NCBI RefSeq assembly: GCF_042676185.1
Contig: NZ_JBHTJT010000050.1
Span: forward strand, 1 to 64,000
Direction of reading: 5' to 3'
Source of the DNA: Tropicimonas aquimaris
GTDB lineage: Bacteria > Pseudomonadota > Alphaproteobacteria > Rhodobacterales > Rhodobacteraceae
DNA length: 64,000 nucleotides
Part shown: one piece after another, positions 1 through 7,985 of the stretch
How positions within the stretch are numbered: position 1 is the first letter of the stretch
How the letters are laid out: every line of letters begins with the position of its first letter
Translations under genes and position numbers: made by a program
Notes under the pieces: model-generated
What the model was told of the DNA's origin: nothing
Databases searched by the model: none
The model's input: the letters and a program-made list of their open reading frames with translations, nothing else

Positions 1-300
1 CGCCTCAGCGCCGCCGGTGAAGGGGGTTCTACGGATACTACCCGCAGGCCGCAAGGGGTTTTTTACATGAAGATGACAGTTTTTGCATCTCTTTTTGAAT
101 ATCCATTAAAAACAATAACTTGGGCACCCATTTTTTCACCCACCCCGTCAGAAAAGCCTGCGGACGCCCATCTGGATCGGGTGCGGCGGGGCGATTTTCG
201 GGCGATTTCGGACTTCTCCACAGACTCGCCCACAGAATCCGCCGGAACATCCGCCGAGTCGCCTTCGCGAGTCGTCCGAATCCGGCCTGAACGGGCCGAG
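1..300. other. Left-edge intergenic region with AT-rich patch
   Basis: No gene can be supported here. Positions 1-55 are GC-rich and end in a GGGG followed by six T (about 55-64). This could be the 3' end or terminator of a transcript whose 5' part lies outside the window, but I see no matching hairpin arm inside the window. Positions 58-140 are strikingly AT-rich for this genome. A 22-codon minus-strand ORF (63-131, beginning MGAQVIVFNGYSK) sits in this patch and is probably fortuitous. A sequence one mismatch from a DnaA box (TTCTCCACA, 214-222) and a second CCACAGA 12 bp further on lie between the patch and the next gene. Confidence 0.4.
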
Positions 301-1335
301 TCAGGCAGCCCCCGCCTTCTTCGCGCCCCGCTTCCGCTTGGCGAGCTGCGCCTGCAGCCGCTCGTTCTCTCTCTTAAGCCGGTTGAGTTCCCGGGCGATG
401 TCCTCGACCGTCTCCGGCCCCCAGAGATCCGCCTCCGGCGGAAACGACGGCGCCGGCAGGTCGAGCCCGTACCGCTCGCGGAGCAGGTCCGCCTCGGGCC
501 CCGCGATCTCCATGATCGCCTCCCGCGTCTCGGGTGGCAGGAAGAACCGCTGCCCACGGATCCGGCTGAACACGGCGCCGGGTGCCCGCGCCCGTTCCGG
601 ATTCGGACGCCCCTCGATCAGCACCGGCTCTATCCGGTTCAGTGCATCCGCCAGCAGCACCGCCTCGTGGCTCAGGCTCTCGTTGGTGTCGGTCCGGCTG
701 AGCTGGCCGATTTGGCTGTCCTCCAGTCCGAGAATGCCGAAGAAATCCCGCACCACGTCGCCACCCTGAAGCTGGGTGCGATCGAAGGGGCGCAGCACGA
801 GCTCGCATTTCTCCAGCGCGGGGCCGAATTGCTCCAGCTTCTCGGACCAGCGCCGGACGTTCCGGTCGGGCGTGAAGTCCTTCAGCTGCATGTTTCCCAT
901 CTTGATGTGCTGCTGCACGCCACTGAAGACCAGCGACGCGGGGTGCCGCAGATAGCAGATCACGACGACGCGCCGCGCCTTGGTCAGCAGGAAATCCACC
1001 AACCGCTCGAAGGACAGTGCGTCCTGCGTCACGAAGCTCTCGCTGGACAGGATCAGGTTGGGCGTTTCCGCCGTCGCCATCTCCGCCTCGATGCGGGCGC
1101 GGTATTCCAGCGCCTCGGCGCGAACCTCGTCCGACGTCCGCCCGTCGCGCCAGTGGTTCCGCTTCGGCGCGGGGTTGTCGACGAAGGACTGGCCCAGAAG
1201 GAAGTGGTTCCGGATGCCGGAAGGGTAGTGATAGCCGAACTCGCGCAGGAGATCCCTGGACTGATGCGCCGTCGCCTGGATCGACGAGCTTCCGGTCTTG
1301 CCGGTGCCGATGTGAAGATAGGCGGTGGCGAACAT
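301..1335 (-). CDS. Sulfotransferase-like protein
   Basis: A 344-residue protein that looks like a P-loop sulfotransferase. Residues 7-20 (LHIGTGKTGSSSIQ) fit the 5'-phosphosulfate loop of PAPS-dependent enzymes. Residues 128-140 (YLRHPASLVFSGV) fit the 3'-phosphate-binding RxxxxxxxS segment. Sulfotransferases of this type move a sulfuryl group from PAPS to a carbohydrate, lipid or protein acceptor; the acceptor cannot be predicted here. The C-terminus is a short charged coiled coil with a Lys/Arg/Ala tail. The gene lies downstream of msrQ on the same strand with a gap of 78 bp, so it could be read through, but there is no functional link visible. A second, unrelated TPR-sulfotransferase lies at 54127-55599. 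Confidence 0.75.
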   Translation of the reverse strand: MFATAYLHIGTGKTGSSSIQATAHQSRDLLREFGYHYPSGIRNHFLLGQSFVDNPAPKRNHWRDGRTSDEVRAEALEYRARIEAEMATAETPNLILSSESFVTQDALSFERLVDFLLTKARRVVVICYLRHPASLVFSGVQQHIKMGNMQLKDFTPDRNVRRWSEKLEQFGPALEKCELVLRPFDRTQLQGGDVVRDFFGILGLEDSQIGQLSRTDTNESLSHEAVLLADALNRIEPVLIEGRPNPERARAPGAVFSRIRGQRFFLPPETREAIMEIAGPEADLLRERYGLDLPAPSFPPEADLWGPETVEDIARELNRLKRENERLQAQLAKRKRGAKKAGAA

Positions 1336-1413
1336 GGGCGATCCTCCGGGTCAGTCATCGCGCGCCACGGTTCCACGTTCCCCCGTGGCGGGCAAGCACC
1401 CAGTGGGCCGCCC

Positions 1414-2028
1414 TCAGGTCCGGGCCGCGGACCGGGAGCGGAGCAACCGGCCGGGGCGCAGGCGCAGCGCCAGCAGGCCGAGGATCGCGGCCAGATAGTA
1501 GAACGGCTCGACCTGCCAGCCCTTCACCACCATGACGAAATGCACCGCGCCGAGCGGCACCACCAAGTAGGTCAGCCGGTGCAGCCGCCGCCACCGCTCT
1601 CCGCCGAGCCGGCGCAGCGCCCAGTTGTTCGAGGTCAGCGCCAACGGGATCATCAAGACGAAGGCGACCATGCCGATGGTGATGTAGGGCCGCTTGAGAA
1701 TGTCGCCCCAGATCTGCGCGGGGATCTGCACGTCCAGCACCAGCCAGACGGCCAGGTGCGCCGCTATATAATAGAACCCGAGCAAGCCGATGGCCCGGCG
1801 GAACCGGACCAGCCGCAGCCCCGCGTGGCGCTGCAGGGGCGTGATCGCCAGCGTCGCGATCAGCAGCCACAAGCCCCAGAGCCCCAGCCGATGCTCGATC
1901 GCCTTCACCGGATCGACGCCGAGGTCACCCCGGATGCCGGCCCAGAACAGCCAGATCACCGGCAGCGCGCCAAGCGGATACAGCACCCAGGCCGGGACGC
2001 GGCGCAGCGCGGAATTGATCGGGTCCAT
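1414..2028 (-). CDS. msrQ: MsrQ, heme-binding membrane subunit of the MsrPQ methionine sulfoxide reductase
   Basis: A 204-residue polytopic membrane protein of the ferric-reductase-like family. It passes electrons from the quinone pool or a flavin reductase through heme to the periplasmic MsrP. Histidines placed in hydrophobic helices (for example in IAAHLAVW, LHRLTYL and AVHFVMV) are the expected heme ligands. The chosen ATG overlaps the stop of the upstream Cys-rich gene by one base (TGATG), which gives the normal MsrQ length of about 200 residues; the reading frame stays open further upstream but runs into that gene. It is the last gene of msrP - small gene - msrQ. Identification is firm because of the neighbouring MsrP. 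Confidence 0.92.
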   Translation of the reverse strand: MDPINSALRRVPAWVLYPLGALPVIWLFWAGIRGDLGVDPVKAIEHRLGLWGLWLLIATLAITPLQRHAGLRLVRFRRAIGLLGFYYIAAHLAVWLVLDVQIPAQIWGDILKRPYITIGMVAFVLMIPLALTSNNWALRRLGGERWRRLHRLTYLVVPLGAVHFVMVVKGWQVEPFYYLAAILGLLALRLRPGRLLRSRSAART

Positions 2029-2234
2029 CAGGTGCAACACCCCTGTCCTTCCTGAACCGGCGGGCATGGCACGTCCCCGTAGGAACAGAAGACGCAGCAA
2101 TCGCCGGGGCGCGGCCGCAGCAGCGCCGCACAGGCCGGGCATTCGTAAAACCAGACGCAGGCATTCCCGGGCATGTCCTCCCGGCTGCGATGGCCGCAGC
2201 GCGGGCAGGTCAATGTCGAGACGGTCTGCGTCAC
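2028..2234 (-). CDS. Small cysteine-rich protein between msrP and msrQ
   Basis: A 68-residue cytosolic-type protein with 11 cysteines: an N-terminal CPRC, a C..C/CPAC pair, then GDCCVFCSYG, VPC and a terminal GCC. The GDCCVFCSYG motif is one I recognise from a family of uncharacterised small proteins. The arrangement suggests binding of zinc or another thiophilic metal. The start is GTG, two bases after the msrP stop, and the stop overlaps the msrQ start by one base, so it is almost certainly translationally coupled to both. That position suggests a role in metal or thiol homeostasis, or in assembling the MsrPQ system, but this is inference. No signal peptide is visible. No function is known to me. 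Confidence 0.8.
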   Translation of the reverse strand: MTQTVSTLTCPRCGHRSREDMPGNACVWFYECPACAALLRPRPGDCCVFCSYGDVPCPPVQEGQGCCT

Positions 2235-2236
2235 CG

Positions 2237-3166
2237 TCAGTAGTACTTCGCCAGGTCCATCCCGTCGTAGAGCGACGCGACCTCCTGACCGTATCCATTG
2301 AACATCAGCGTCGGCTTTCGCCGGGCCAGCAACCCGCCGCCCACCTCACGCTCGGAAGCCTGGCTCCAGCGCGGATGGCTCACTTCCGGGTTCACGTTGG
2401 AATAGAAGCCATATTCCCGCGGCTGAGACTTGTTCCAGCTCGTCGGGGGTTCGCTGTCGGTCAGGGTAATGCGCACGATCGACTTGATCGACTTGAAGCC
2501 GTACTTCCACGGCACCACCAGCCGGATCGGCGCGCCGTTCTGGTTCGGCATCGGCTCGTCGTAGAGTCCCGTCGCAAGGATCGTCAGCGGGTTCATCGCC
2601 TCGTCAAGCCGCAGCCCCTCCACATAGGGCCAGTCGATCACGCGGGTGCGCACGCCCGGCATCTCTTCCGGCCTCAGCGCGGTCTCGAAGGCCACGTATT
2701 TCGCCGAAGGCTGCACACCCACGCGGTTCAGCATGTCGGCCAGCTCGAAGCCGACCCAGGGCACGACCATCGACCAGGCCTCGACACAACGAAAGCGATA
2801 GATCCGCTCCTCCAACGTCGTGCCGGCCAGAACGTCGTCCATTGTCCAGGTACCGGGCTTGTCCACCAACCCGTCGATCTGCACCTGCCAGCCGTCGGTG
2901 GTCAGCATGTGCGCGTTGCGCGCCGGATCTTCCTTGCCCGTACCGAACTCGTAGAAGTTGTTGTAGGACGTCACCGCCTCGTAGCTCGTCGGCTCTTCGA
3001 CGGTCGAATATTGCGACGGTTTCGCCGCCAGCCCGGCACGCGCCACGCCGGCGATCCCGCCCGCAGCCAGACCGGCGGCAGCGGCGATCACCTGGCGACG
3101 GTTCAGCCAGGCCACCTTCGGGGTCACCTGCGACCAGGTGAGATCGTTTTTCCAGCGTCCGGCCAT
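2237..3166 (-). CDS. msrP: MsrP, periplasmic molybdopterin methionine sulfoxide reductase catalytic subunit
   Basis: Repairs oxidised methionines in envelope proteins using a molybdenum-molybdopterin centre. The protein begins MAGRWKNDLTW, followed by a twin-arginine signal (NRRQVIAAAAGLAAGG), as expected for a folded Mo protein exported by Tat. The oxidoreductase molybdopterin domain follows, with the probable Mo-ligating cysteine in YRFRCVEAWSMVVPW, then WKYGFKS and a C-terminal NGYGQEV segment typical of the family (YedY). Length is 309 residues, normal for MsrP. An in-frame ATG at 3214 exists, but the ATG at 3166 is preceded by a strong AGGAGG at 6-bp spacing, so I use it. It is the first gene of the msrP - Cys-rich gene - msrQ operon. 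Confidence 0.94.
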   Translation of the reverse strand: MAGRWKNDLTWSQVTPKVAWLNRRQVIAAAAGLAAGGIAGVARAGLAAKPSQYSTVEEPTSYEAVTSYNNFYEFGTGKEDPARNAHMLTTDGWQVQIDGLVDKPGTWTMDDVLAGTTLEERIYRFRCVEAWSMVVPWVGFELADMLNRVGVQPSAKYVAFETALRPEEMPGVRTRVIDWPYVEGLRLDEAMNPLTILATGLYDEPMPNQNGAPIRLVVPWKYGFKSIKSIVRITLTDSEPPTSWNKSQPREYGFYSNVNPEVSHPRWSQASEREVGGGLLARRKPTLMFNGYGQEVASLYDGMDLAKYY

Positions 3167-3509
3167 CTCTGCCCTCCTGTTGCGCTTTCCCCCTTGTACG
3201 ATATTCCAAAGCATCCCGCGCCCCTCCGAAACGAAATCTCACGCGAAAGTTGGCACTCGTCACCGCGTCGGCCCACCGCGCCATCGCGCGGGGCAGTCTC
3301 GCGGAGATCACGTCCATTCATCAAAAGGTGACTTGATTCTGCGAAAGCCCCGGGCTTAGCGCGCAGAACCTCCGGATCAAGCCCATGCCCGGCGTTCTTT
3401 TACCCGTTCCCGAACATCCAGACGGCGTCTCCCACCGTAGCCCTGATAACGTCCCAGACGGGCGTGCCAGAACCAACTGGAAACAACATTGGCTACGGAG
3501 ATGACCAAA
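3167..3509. other. Divergent intergenic region msrP / fasciclin gene
   Basis: This 343-bp gap separates two divergent genes and must hold both promoters. Apart from the AGGAGG of msrP next to its start and the GGAG of the fasciclin gene at 3497-3500, I see no operator or promoter that I can name with confidence. Confidence 0.4.
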
Positions 3510-3995
3510 ATGATTCGCAGAACTTTCCTCGCCCTCGCTTCCGCCACCATGCTTTCCGCCCCGGCCTTTGCCGGCAGCCACAGCATGGACATCGTCGACA
3601 CCGCCGTCGGCGCCGGCTCCTTCGAAACCCTCGTCGCCGCGGTGACCGCCGCCGGCCTGGTCGACACGCTGAAGGGCGAAGGCCCGTTCACCGTCTTCGC
3701 GCCGACCGACGAAGCCTTCGCCGCGCTGCCCGAAGGCACGGTCGAGTCGCTGTTGCTGCCGGAGAACAAGGACCAGCTGGTCTCGATCCTCACCTACCAC
3801 GTCGTTCCGGCCAAGGTGATGTCGAGCGAGCTTGCCGGCCAGACCGTGACCGCCAAGACGGTGAACGGCGGTGAGCTCATGGTCGATGGCCGCGACGGCG
3901 TAAAGGTTAACGACGCCATGGTCGTGCAGGCCGACATCGAGGCCTCCAACGGCGTCATCCACGTCGTCGACAAGGTGATCCTGCCCGAGGGCTGA
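3510..3995 (+). CDS. Secreted fasciclin (FAS1) domain protein
   Basis: A 161-residue exported protein with a Sec signal peptide (MIRRTFLALASATMLSAPAFA) and one FAS1 domain. The H1 motif is visible as GPFTVFAPTDEAFAALPEGTVESLL, followed by LTYHVV and the H2-like NGVIHVVDKVILP at the end. Single-domain FAS1 proteins are small extracytoplasmic adhesion or matrix proteins; the partner is unknown. In-frame TTG (3489) and ATG (3501) codons lie upstream, but GGAG at 3497-3500 gives a 9-bp spacing only to the ATG at 3510, so that start is used. A strong hairpin with a T run follows the stop. Confidence 0.9.
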   Translation: MIRRTFLALASATMLSAPAFAGSHSMDIVDTAVGAGSFETLVAAVTAAGLVDTLKGEGPFTVFAPTDEAFAALPEGTVESLLLPENKDQLVSILTYHVVPAKVMSSELAGQTVTAKTVNGGELMVDGRDGVKVNDAMVVQADIEASNGVIHVVDKVILPEG

Positions 3996-4027
3996 GTCCG
4001 AGCGGCCCTGCCGCCATCTCACGAAAA

Positions 4028-4063
4028 GGGGCGCGCCGCAGCAGCGACGCGCCCCGTTTTTCT
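4028..4063 (+). terminator. Intrinsic terminator, probably bidirectional
   Basis: GGGGCGCG (4028-4035) pairs with CGCGCCCC (4048-4055), followed by GTTTTT. On the other strand the stem is followed by TTTTCGT, so it may also stop transcription coming from clpB. It lies between two convergent genes. Confidence 0.75.
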
Positions 4064-4146
4064 CTCCGACCCCACCAGCAAGGCCCAGCCTGTCTTCCTG
4101 GCTGCAATACCCCCGCCGGAGGCAGCGCGCGGCAGCGCGCTCCCGA

Positions 4147-6762
4147 TCAGTGAACCACGGCATCCTCTGGCGGCTGCCGGTTTGTCGAGCCGATGTGGTC
4201 GCCCACGATCAGCCCCTCCGCCCCGGCAGAAACCGTGACAGTATCGCCCTCGGCCACGTCGCCGGCCAGGATCATCTCGGCCAGTTCGTTCTGCAGCGCC
4301 TTCTGGATCACCCGCTTCAGCGGACGCGCGCCGAACACCGGGTCGTAGCCCTCGTCGGCCAGCCACTTCCGCGCCGCCTCGTCCAGATCCAGCGAGATGC
4401 CCCGCCGCGCCAGACGCTTCTCCAGCAAACCGACCTGGATATCGACGATCCCGTCCATGTCGCGCCGGCTGAGCCGGTCGAAGATGATTGTCTCGTCCAG
4501 CCGGTTCAGGAACTCGGGCCGGAAATGCGCCTTCACCGCATCCATCACGTCGCGCTTGGCCTCCGAGGCATCCGCCCCATCGGGAAGCTGGCTCAACGCC
4601 TGCGCCCCGAGGTTGGAGGTCAGCACGATCAGCGTCTGCTTGAAATCCACCGTCCGGCCCTGCCCGTCGGTCAACTGACCGTCGTCAAGCACCTGCAGCA
4701 GCACGTTGAACACGTCCGGATGCGCCTTCTCGACTTCGTCGAACAGCACCACCTGGTAGGGCCGGCGCCGCACGGCCTCGGTCAGCACACCGCCCTCGTC
4801 ATAGCCCACGTAGCCCGGAGGCGCACCGATCAGGCGGGCCACCGCGTGTTTCTCCATGAACTCCGACATGTCGATACGCACCATCGCACTGTCATCGTCG
4901 AACAGGAACTCCGCCAGCGCCTTGGTCAGCTCGGTCTTGCCGACACCGGTCGGCCCGAGGAACAGGAACGAGCCCAGCGGCCGCGATTCCTCATTGAGCC
5001 CGGCACGCGCCCTGCGGACCGCATTCGCCACCGCAGTCACCGCCTGCCGCTGGCCGATCACGCGCTTGCCGATCTCCTCTTCCATGCGCAAGAGCTTCTC
5101 GCGCTCGCCCTCCAGCATCCGCGTGGTCGGAATTCCGGTCCAGCGTTCCACGACCTCGGCGATCTGCTCGGGCCGCACGGCCTCCTCGACCATCACGTCG
5201 TCCTCGGAGTTTTCAGCCTCGGCGAGCTGCTTCTCGAGCTGCGGGATGACGCCATAGGACAGCTCCCCGGCCTTGGCCAGGTTGCCCTCGCGCTTGGCGA
5301 TATCCAGCTCCGCCCGCGCCTGGTCGAGCTGCTCCTTGAGGTTGCGCGCCGAATCGAGCTTGTCGCGCTCCGACTGCCAGCGCGCGGTCATCTCGGCCGA
5401 GCGCTGCTGAAGGTTCGACAGCTCCTCTTCCAGCTTGTCCAGCCGGGTCCGCGAGGCCTGGTCGTCCTCCTTCTTGAGCGCTTCCGCCTCGATCTGCTTC
5501 TGCAGAATCTCGCGGTCGAGCGCATCGAGCTCTTCCGGCTTCGAATCCACCGCCATCCGCAGACGGCTCGCCGCCTCGTCCATCAGGTCGATCGCCTTGT
5601 CCGGCAGGAACCGGTCGGTGATGTAGCGATGGCTGAGCGTCGAGGCCGCCACCAGCGCGCTGTCCGAAATCCGGACCCCGTGATGCAGCTCGTACTTCTC
5701 CTTGATGCCGCGCAGGATGGAGATCGTGTCCTCCACCGTCGGCTCCTCGACCATGATCGGCTGGAACCGCCGCGCCAACGCCGCGTCCTTCTCGACGTGC
5801 TTGCGGTACTCGTCGATCGTCGTCGCGCCCACGCAGTGCAGCTCGCCCCGCGCCAGCGCCGGCTTCAGCAGGTTGGAGGCGTCCATCGCCCCATCCGCCT
5901 TGCCCGCGCCCACCAGCGTGTGCATCTCGTCGATGAACAGGATGATCTCGCCCGCCGCGGCGGTGATCTCCGCCAGAACCGCCTTCAGCCGCTCCTCGAA
6001 CTCGCCGCGGTACTTCGCGCCGGCAATCAGCGAGCCCATGTCGAGCGCCATCAGCGTCTTGTTGCGCAGGCTCTCCGGCACGTCGCCGTTGATGATGCGC
6101 AGCGCAAGGCCCTCGGCGATCGCCGTCTTGCCGACGCCGGGTTCGCCGATCAGCACCGGGTTGTTCTTGGTCCGCCGGCTCAGCACCTGCATGGTGCGCC
6201 GGATCTCGTCGTCGCGGCCGATGATCGGGTCGATCTTGCCCTCGCGCGCCGCCGCCGTCAGGTCGCGGGCGTATTTCTTGAGCGCGTCATAGCCTTCCTC
6301 GGCGCTCGCCGTGTCGGCGGTCCGGCCCTTGCGCACGTCATTGATCGCGGCGTTCAGCGCCTGCGCGGTCACCGCCCCCGCTTCCAGCGCCTCCTTGGCG
6401 CCCGAACGCACCACCGCCAGCGCGGTCAGGATGCGCTCCACCGGCACGAAACTGTCGCCCGCCTTGGTGGCGATCTTCTCGGCCTCGTCCAGCACGCGGC
6501 TCATCTTCTGGTCCAGATAGACCTGCGCCCCGTCGCCCGACACCTTCGGCTGCTTGGCAAGCTGCGCTTCCACGGCCTCCCGCACCCGCTCCGGCGCGCC
6601 GCCCGACCGCTTGATCAGGTTGGCCGCAAGCCCCTCTTCGTCATCCAGCAAGGCCTTCAGCAGATGCTCCGGCACCAGCCTCTGGTGCTCTTCCCGCATC
6701 GCGATGGTCTGCGCAGCCTGAAGGAACCCGCGCGACCGCTCCGTGAACTTCTCCATGTTCAT
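4147..6762 (-). CDS. clpB: ClpB, ATP-dependent disaggregase
   Basis: An Hsp100 chaperone that pulls polypeptides out of aggregates together with DnaK/DnaJ/GrpE. Domains in order: N-terminal Clp repeat domain (MEKFTERSRGFLQAAQ...), first AAA+ module with Walker A GEPGVGKTA near residue 205, a long middle coiled-coil domain (roughly residues 400-525) which distinguishes ClpB from ClpA/ClpC, and second AAA+ module with GPTGVGKTE near residue 605. Length is 871 residues, normal for ClpB. The start at MNMEKF is fixed by GGAGA 6 bp upstream; the frame stays open further upstream without a ribosome binding site. A heat-shock promoter precedes it. It converges on the fasciclin gene. Confidence 0.97.
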   Translation of the reverse strand: MNMEKFTERSRGFLQAAQTIAMREEHQRLVPEHLLKALLDDEEGLAANLIKRSGGAPERVREAVEAQLAKQPKVSGDGAQVYLDQKMSRVLDEAEKIATKAGDSFVPVERILTALAVVRSGAKEALEAGAVTAQALNAAINDVRKGRTADTASAEEGYDALKKYARDLTAAAREGKIDPIIGRDDEIRRTMQVLSRRTKNNPVLIGEPGVGKTAIAEGLALRIINGDVPESLRNKTLMALDMGSLIAGAKYRGEFEERLKAVLAEITAAAGEIILFIDEMHTLVGAGKADGAMDASNLLKPALARGELHCVGATTIDEYRKHVEKDAALARRFQPIMVEEPTVEDTISILRGIKEKYELHHGVRISDSALVAASTLSHRYITDRFLPDKAIDLMDEAASRLRMAVDSKPEELDALDREILQKQIEAEALKKEDDQASRTRLDKLEEELSNLQQRSAEMTARWQSERDKLDSARNLKEQLDQARAELDIAKREGNLAKAGELSYGVIPQLEKQLAEAENSEDDVMVEEAVRPEQIAEVVERWTGIPTTRMLEGEREKLLRMEEEIGKRVIGQRQAVTAVANAVRRARAGLNEESRPLGSFLFLGPTGVGKTELTKALAEFLFDDDSAMVRIDMSEFMEKHAVARLIGAPPGYVGYDEGGVLTEAVRRRPYQVVLFDEVEKAHPDVFNVLLQVLDDGQLTDGQGRTVDFKQTLIVLTSNLGAQALSQLPDGADASEAKRDVMDAVKAHFRPEFLNRLDETIIFDRLSRRDMDGIVDIQVGLLEKRLARRGISLDLDEAARKWLADEGYDPVFGARPLKRVIQKALQNELAEMILAGDVAEGDTVTVSAGAEGLIVGDHIGSTNRQPPEDAVVH

Positions 6763-6842
6763 CGGTCTCTCCTTTTCCAAAGCGCCTGCCAGGATTTCGC
6801 CGCCCGTCCGGCGGCACGGCGATGTCGCAGGCCTCGTCAGCG

Positions 6843-6871
6843 ATATGGGAAGCGAAACCGCCCGGCTCAAG
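6843..6871 (-). promoter_or_regulatory. Sigma-32 (RpoH) type heat-shock promoter of clpB
   Basis: On the minus strand CTTGAG (6866-6871) and TCCCATAT (6843-6850) are separated by 15 bp. This matches the RpoH consensus CTTGAA - 13-17 bp - CCCCATnT closely. The -10 element ends about 80 bp before the clpB start. Regulation of clpB by RpoH is general in proteobacteria; the motif itself is read directly. Confidence 0.75.
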
Positions 6872-7059
6872 CCGCACTGTCACATTTTTCACACAGCAAC
6901 TTTCGTGCCCCCAGCCCTCTCCTGCCCGGAAATTTCCCCGGCGAGAGCGCGGCCGCATGGGCCGCAACGGGGACAGACAGTCCCCCGGCCACCGCCGCCA
7001 CAGGCTTGACCCGCATGTAAAGCAGCGCCATGACGGCCCCGATCAACCGGAGAACCGCC

Positions 7060-7788
7060 ATGCCACAGCCCGCAGCCGACGACCGCCTGATCGTCGCCCT
7101 CGACGTCCCCGACGCCCTCGCAGGGCTGAAACTGGCCACCGAAATCGGCGACGCCGTCTCCTTCTACAAGATCGGCCTCGGCATGCTGACCGGCGGCGGG
7201 CTGGCACTGGCCAACGAACTCAAGGCCGAACACGGCAAGCGCATCTTTCTCGACATGAAGCTCTTCGACATCGGCGCGACCGTCGAGGCGGCCGTGCGCG
7301 GGCTCGCGCAATTCGACCTCGATTTCCTGACCGTCCACGGTGACCCCCATGTCGTGCGCGCCGCGCAGGAAGGCAAGGGGGCGAGCGAGCTCAGGATCCT
7401 CGCCGTCACCATCCTCACCTCGCTCGACCGTGCCGACCTCGACGCCAGCCTGATCCGGCCCGGCGACCTGCCGGAGATCGTCCTCGAACGCGCCGCCCGG
7501 GCGCTCTCCGCCGGGGCCGACGGGGTGATCGCCTCGCCGCAGGAAGCCGCCCTGATCCGCGCCCTTCCCGAAGCGGAAGGCAAGCTCATCGTGACGCCGG
7601 GCGTCCGCCCCGCCGGCGCCGACCTCGGCGACCAGAAACGCGTCGCCACCCCGGCGCAGGCGGTTGCGGACGGCGCCGATCACGTGGTGGTGGGCCGCCC
7701 GGTCTGGCAGGCCGAGGACCCGCGCGCCGCCTCCCAGGCCATCGTCGCCGAGCTCAACAGCCCGCAGGCTCTCCGCGCCAACGCCTGA
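7060..7788 (+). CDS. pyrF: Orotidine 5'-phosphate decarboxylase
   Basis: Converts OMP to UMP, the last step of de novo pyrimidine synthesis. The fold is a TIM barrel. The N-terminal LIVALDVPD strand, the catalytic LDMKLFDIGATV segment carrying the Asp-Lys-x-x-Asp tetrad, and the C-terminal VTPGVRP ... DHVVVGRPV phosphate-binding motif are all present. Length of 242 residues is normal. Of two ATGs (7030 and 7060) the second has GGAG at 7-bp spacing (7049-7052) and matches the family length, so it is used. It is monocistronic and divergent from clpB; downstream lies a GC-rich intergenic repeat. Confidence 0.95.
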   Translation: MPQPAADDRLIVALDVPDALAGLKLATEIGDAVSFYKIGLGMLTGGGLALANELKAEHGKRIFLDMKLFDIGATVEAAVRGLAQFDLDFLTVHGDPHVVRAAQEGKGASELRILAVTILTSLDRADLDASLIRPGDLPEIVLERAARALSAGADGVIASPQEAALIRALPEAEGKLIVTPGVRPAGADLGDQKRVATPAQAVADGADHVVVGRPVWQAEDPRAASQAIVAELNSPQALRANA

Positions 7789-7793
7789 TCGGG

Positions 7794-7985
7794 CCGGCAA
7801 AGGGGGCTCCCCTCGCGGCTCGACGCTGCCGCGCCTCGCCCCCTTGGGGCCGGGCGCGCCTGCGGCGCGTCCCCGCGCCCGTGGCGGACGCCCCCCCTTG
7901 CCGGGCACGACCGCGGCGTCTTCTGTCCGGAAATATCCCGCCGGAGCCAATCGCGCGCCAGCGCGATCCTCTGCCCCAATGAGGC
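7794..7985. repeat. GC-rich intergenic repeat cluster between convergent genes
   Basis: Two elements are seen. The first (7794-7905) is bounded by near-inverted arms, CCGGCAAAGGGGGC at 7794-7807 and its near complement at 7890-7905. Its core, GGGGCTCCC ... GGCTCGACGC ... TTGGGGCCGGGC ... GCGGCGCG (7803-7869), recurs after dinB at 11214-11284. The second (about 7919-7980) contains TCCGGAAATATCCCGCCGG followed by a small inverted repeat; relatives occur near 4091, 6916, 28862 and 32639. Both look like dispersed extragenic repeats. Confidence 0.55.

Noticed and set aside
63..131. 22-codon ORF in the AT-rich left edge
   Set aside because: No good ribosome binding site and no similarity to a known small protein; AT-rich stretches easily give such ORFs.
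214..236. Chromosomal origin of replication
   Set aside because: One near-consensus DnaA box and an AT-rich patch are not enough; none of the genes usually found near alphaproteobacterial origins is present at this end.
67..2055. A 662-codon plus-strand ORF across the left end
   Set aside because: It is the antisense shadow of the sulfotransferase and msrQ genes; its composition is Arg/Pro/His/Gln-rich without any domain, and the minus-strand genes have clear families and ribosome binding sites.
4150..7020. A 956-codon plus-strand ORF opposite clpB
   Set aside because: It mirrors clpB in the opposite strand; long antisense ORFs are normal in GC-rich genomes and the translation has no protein-like features.
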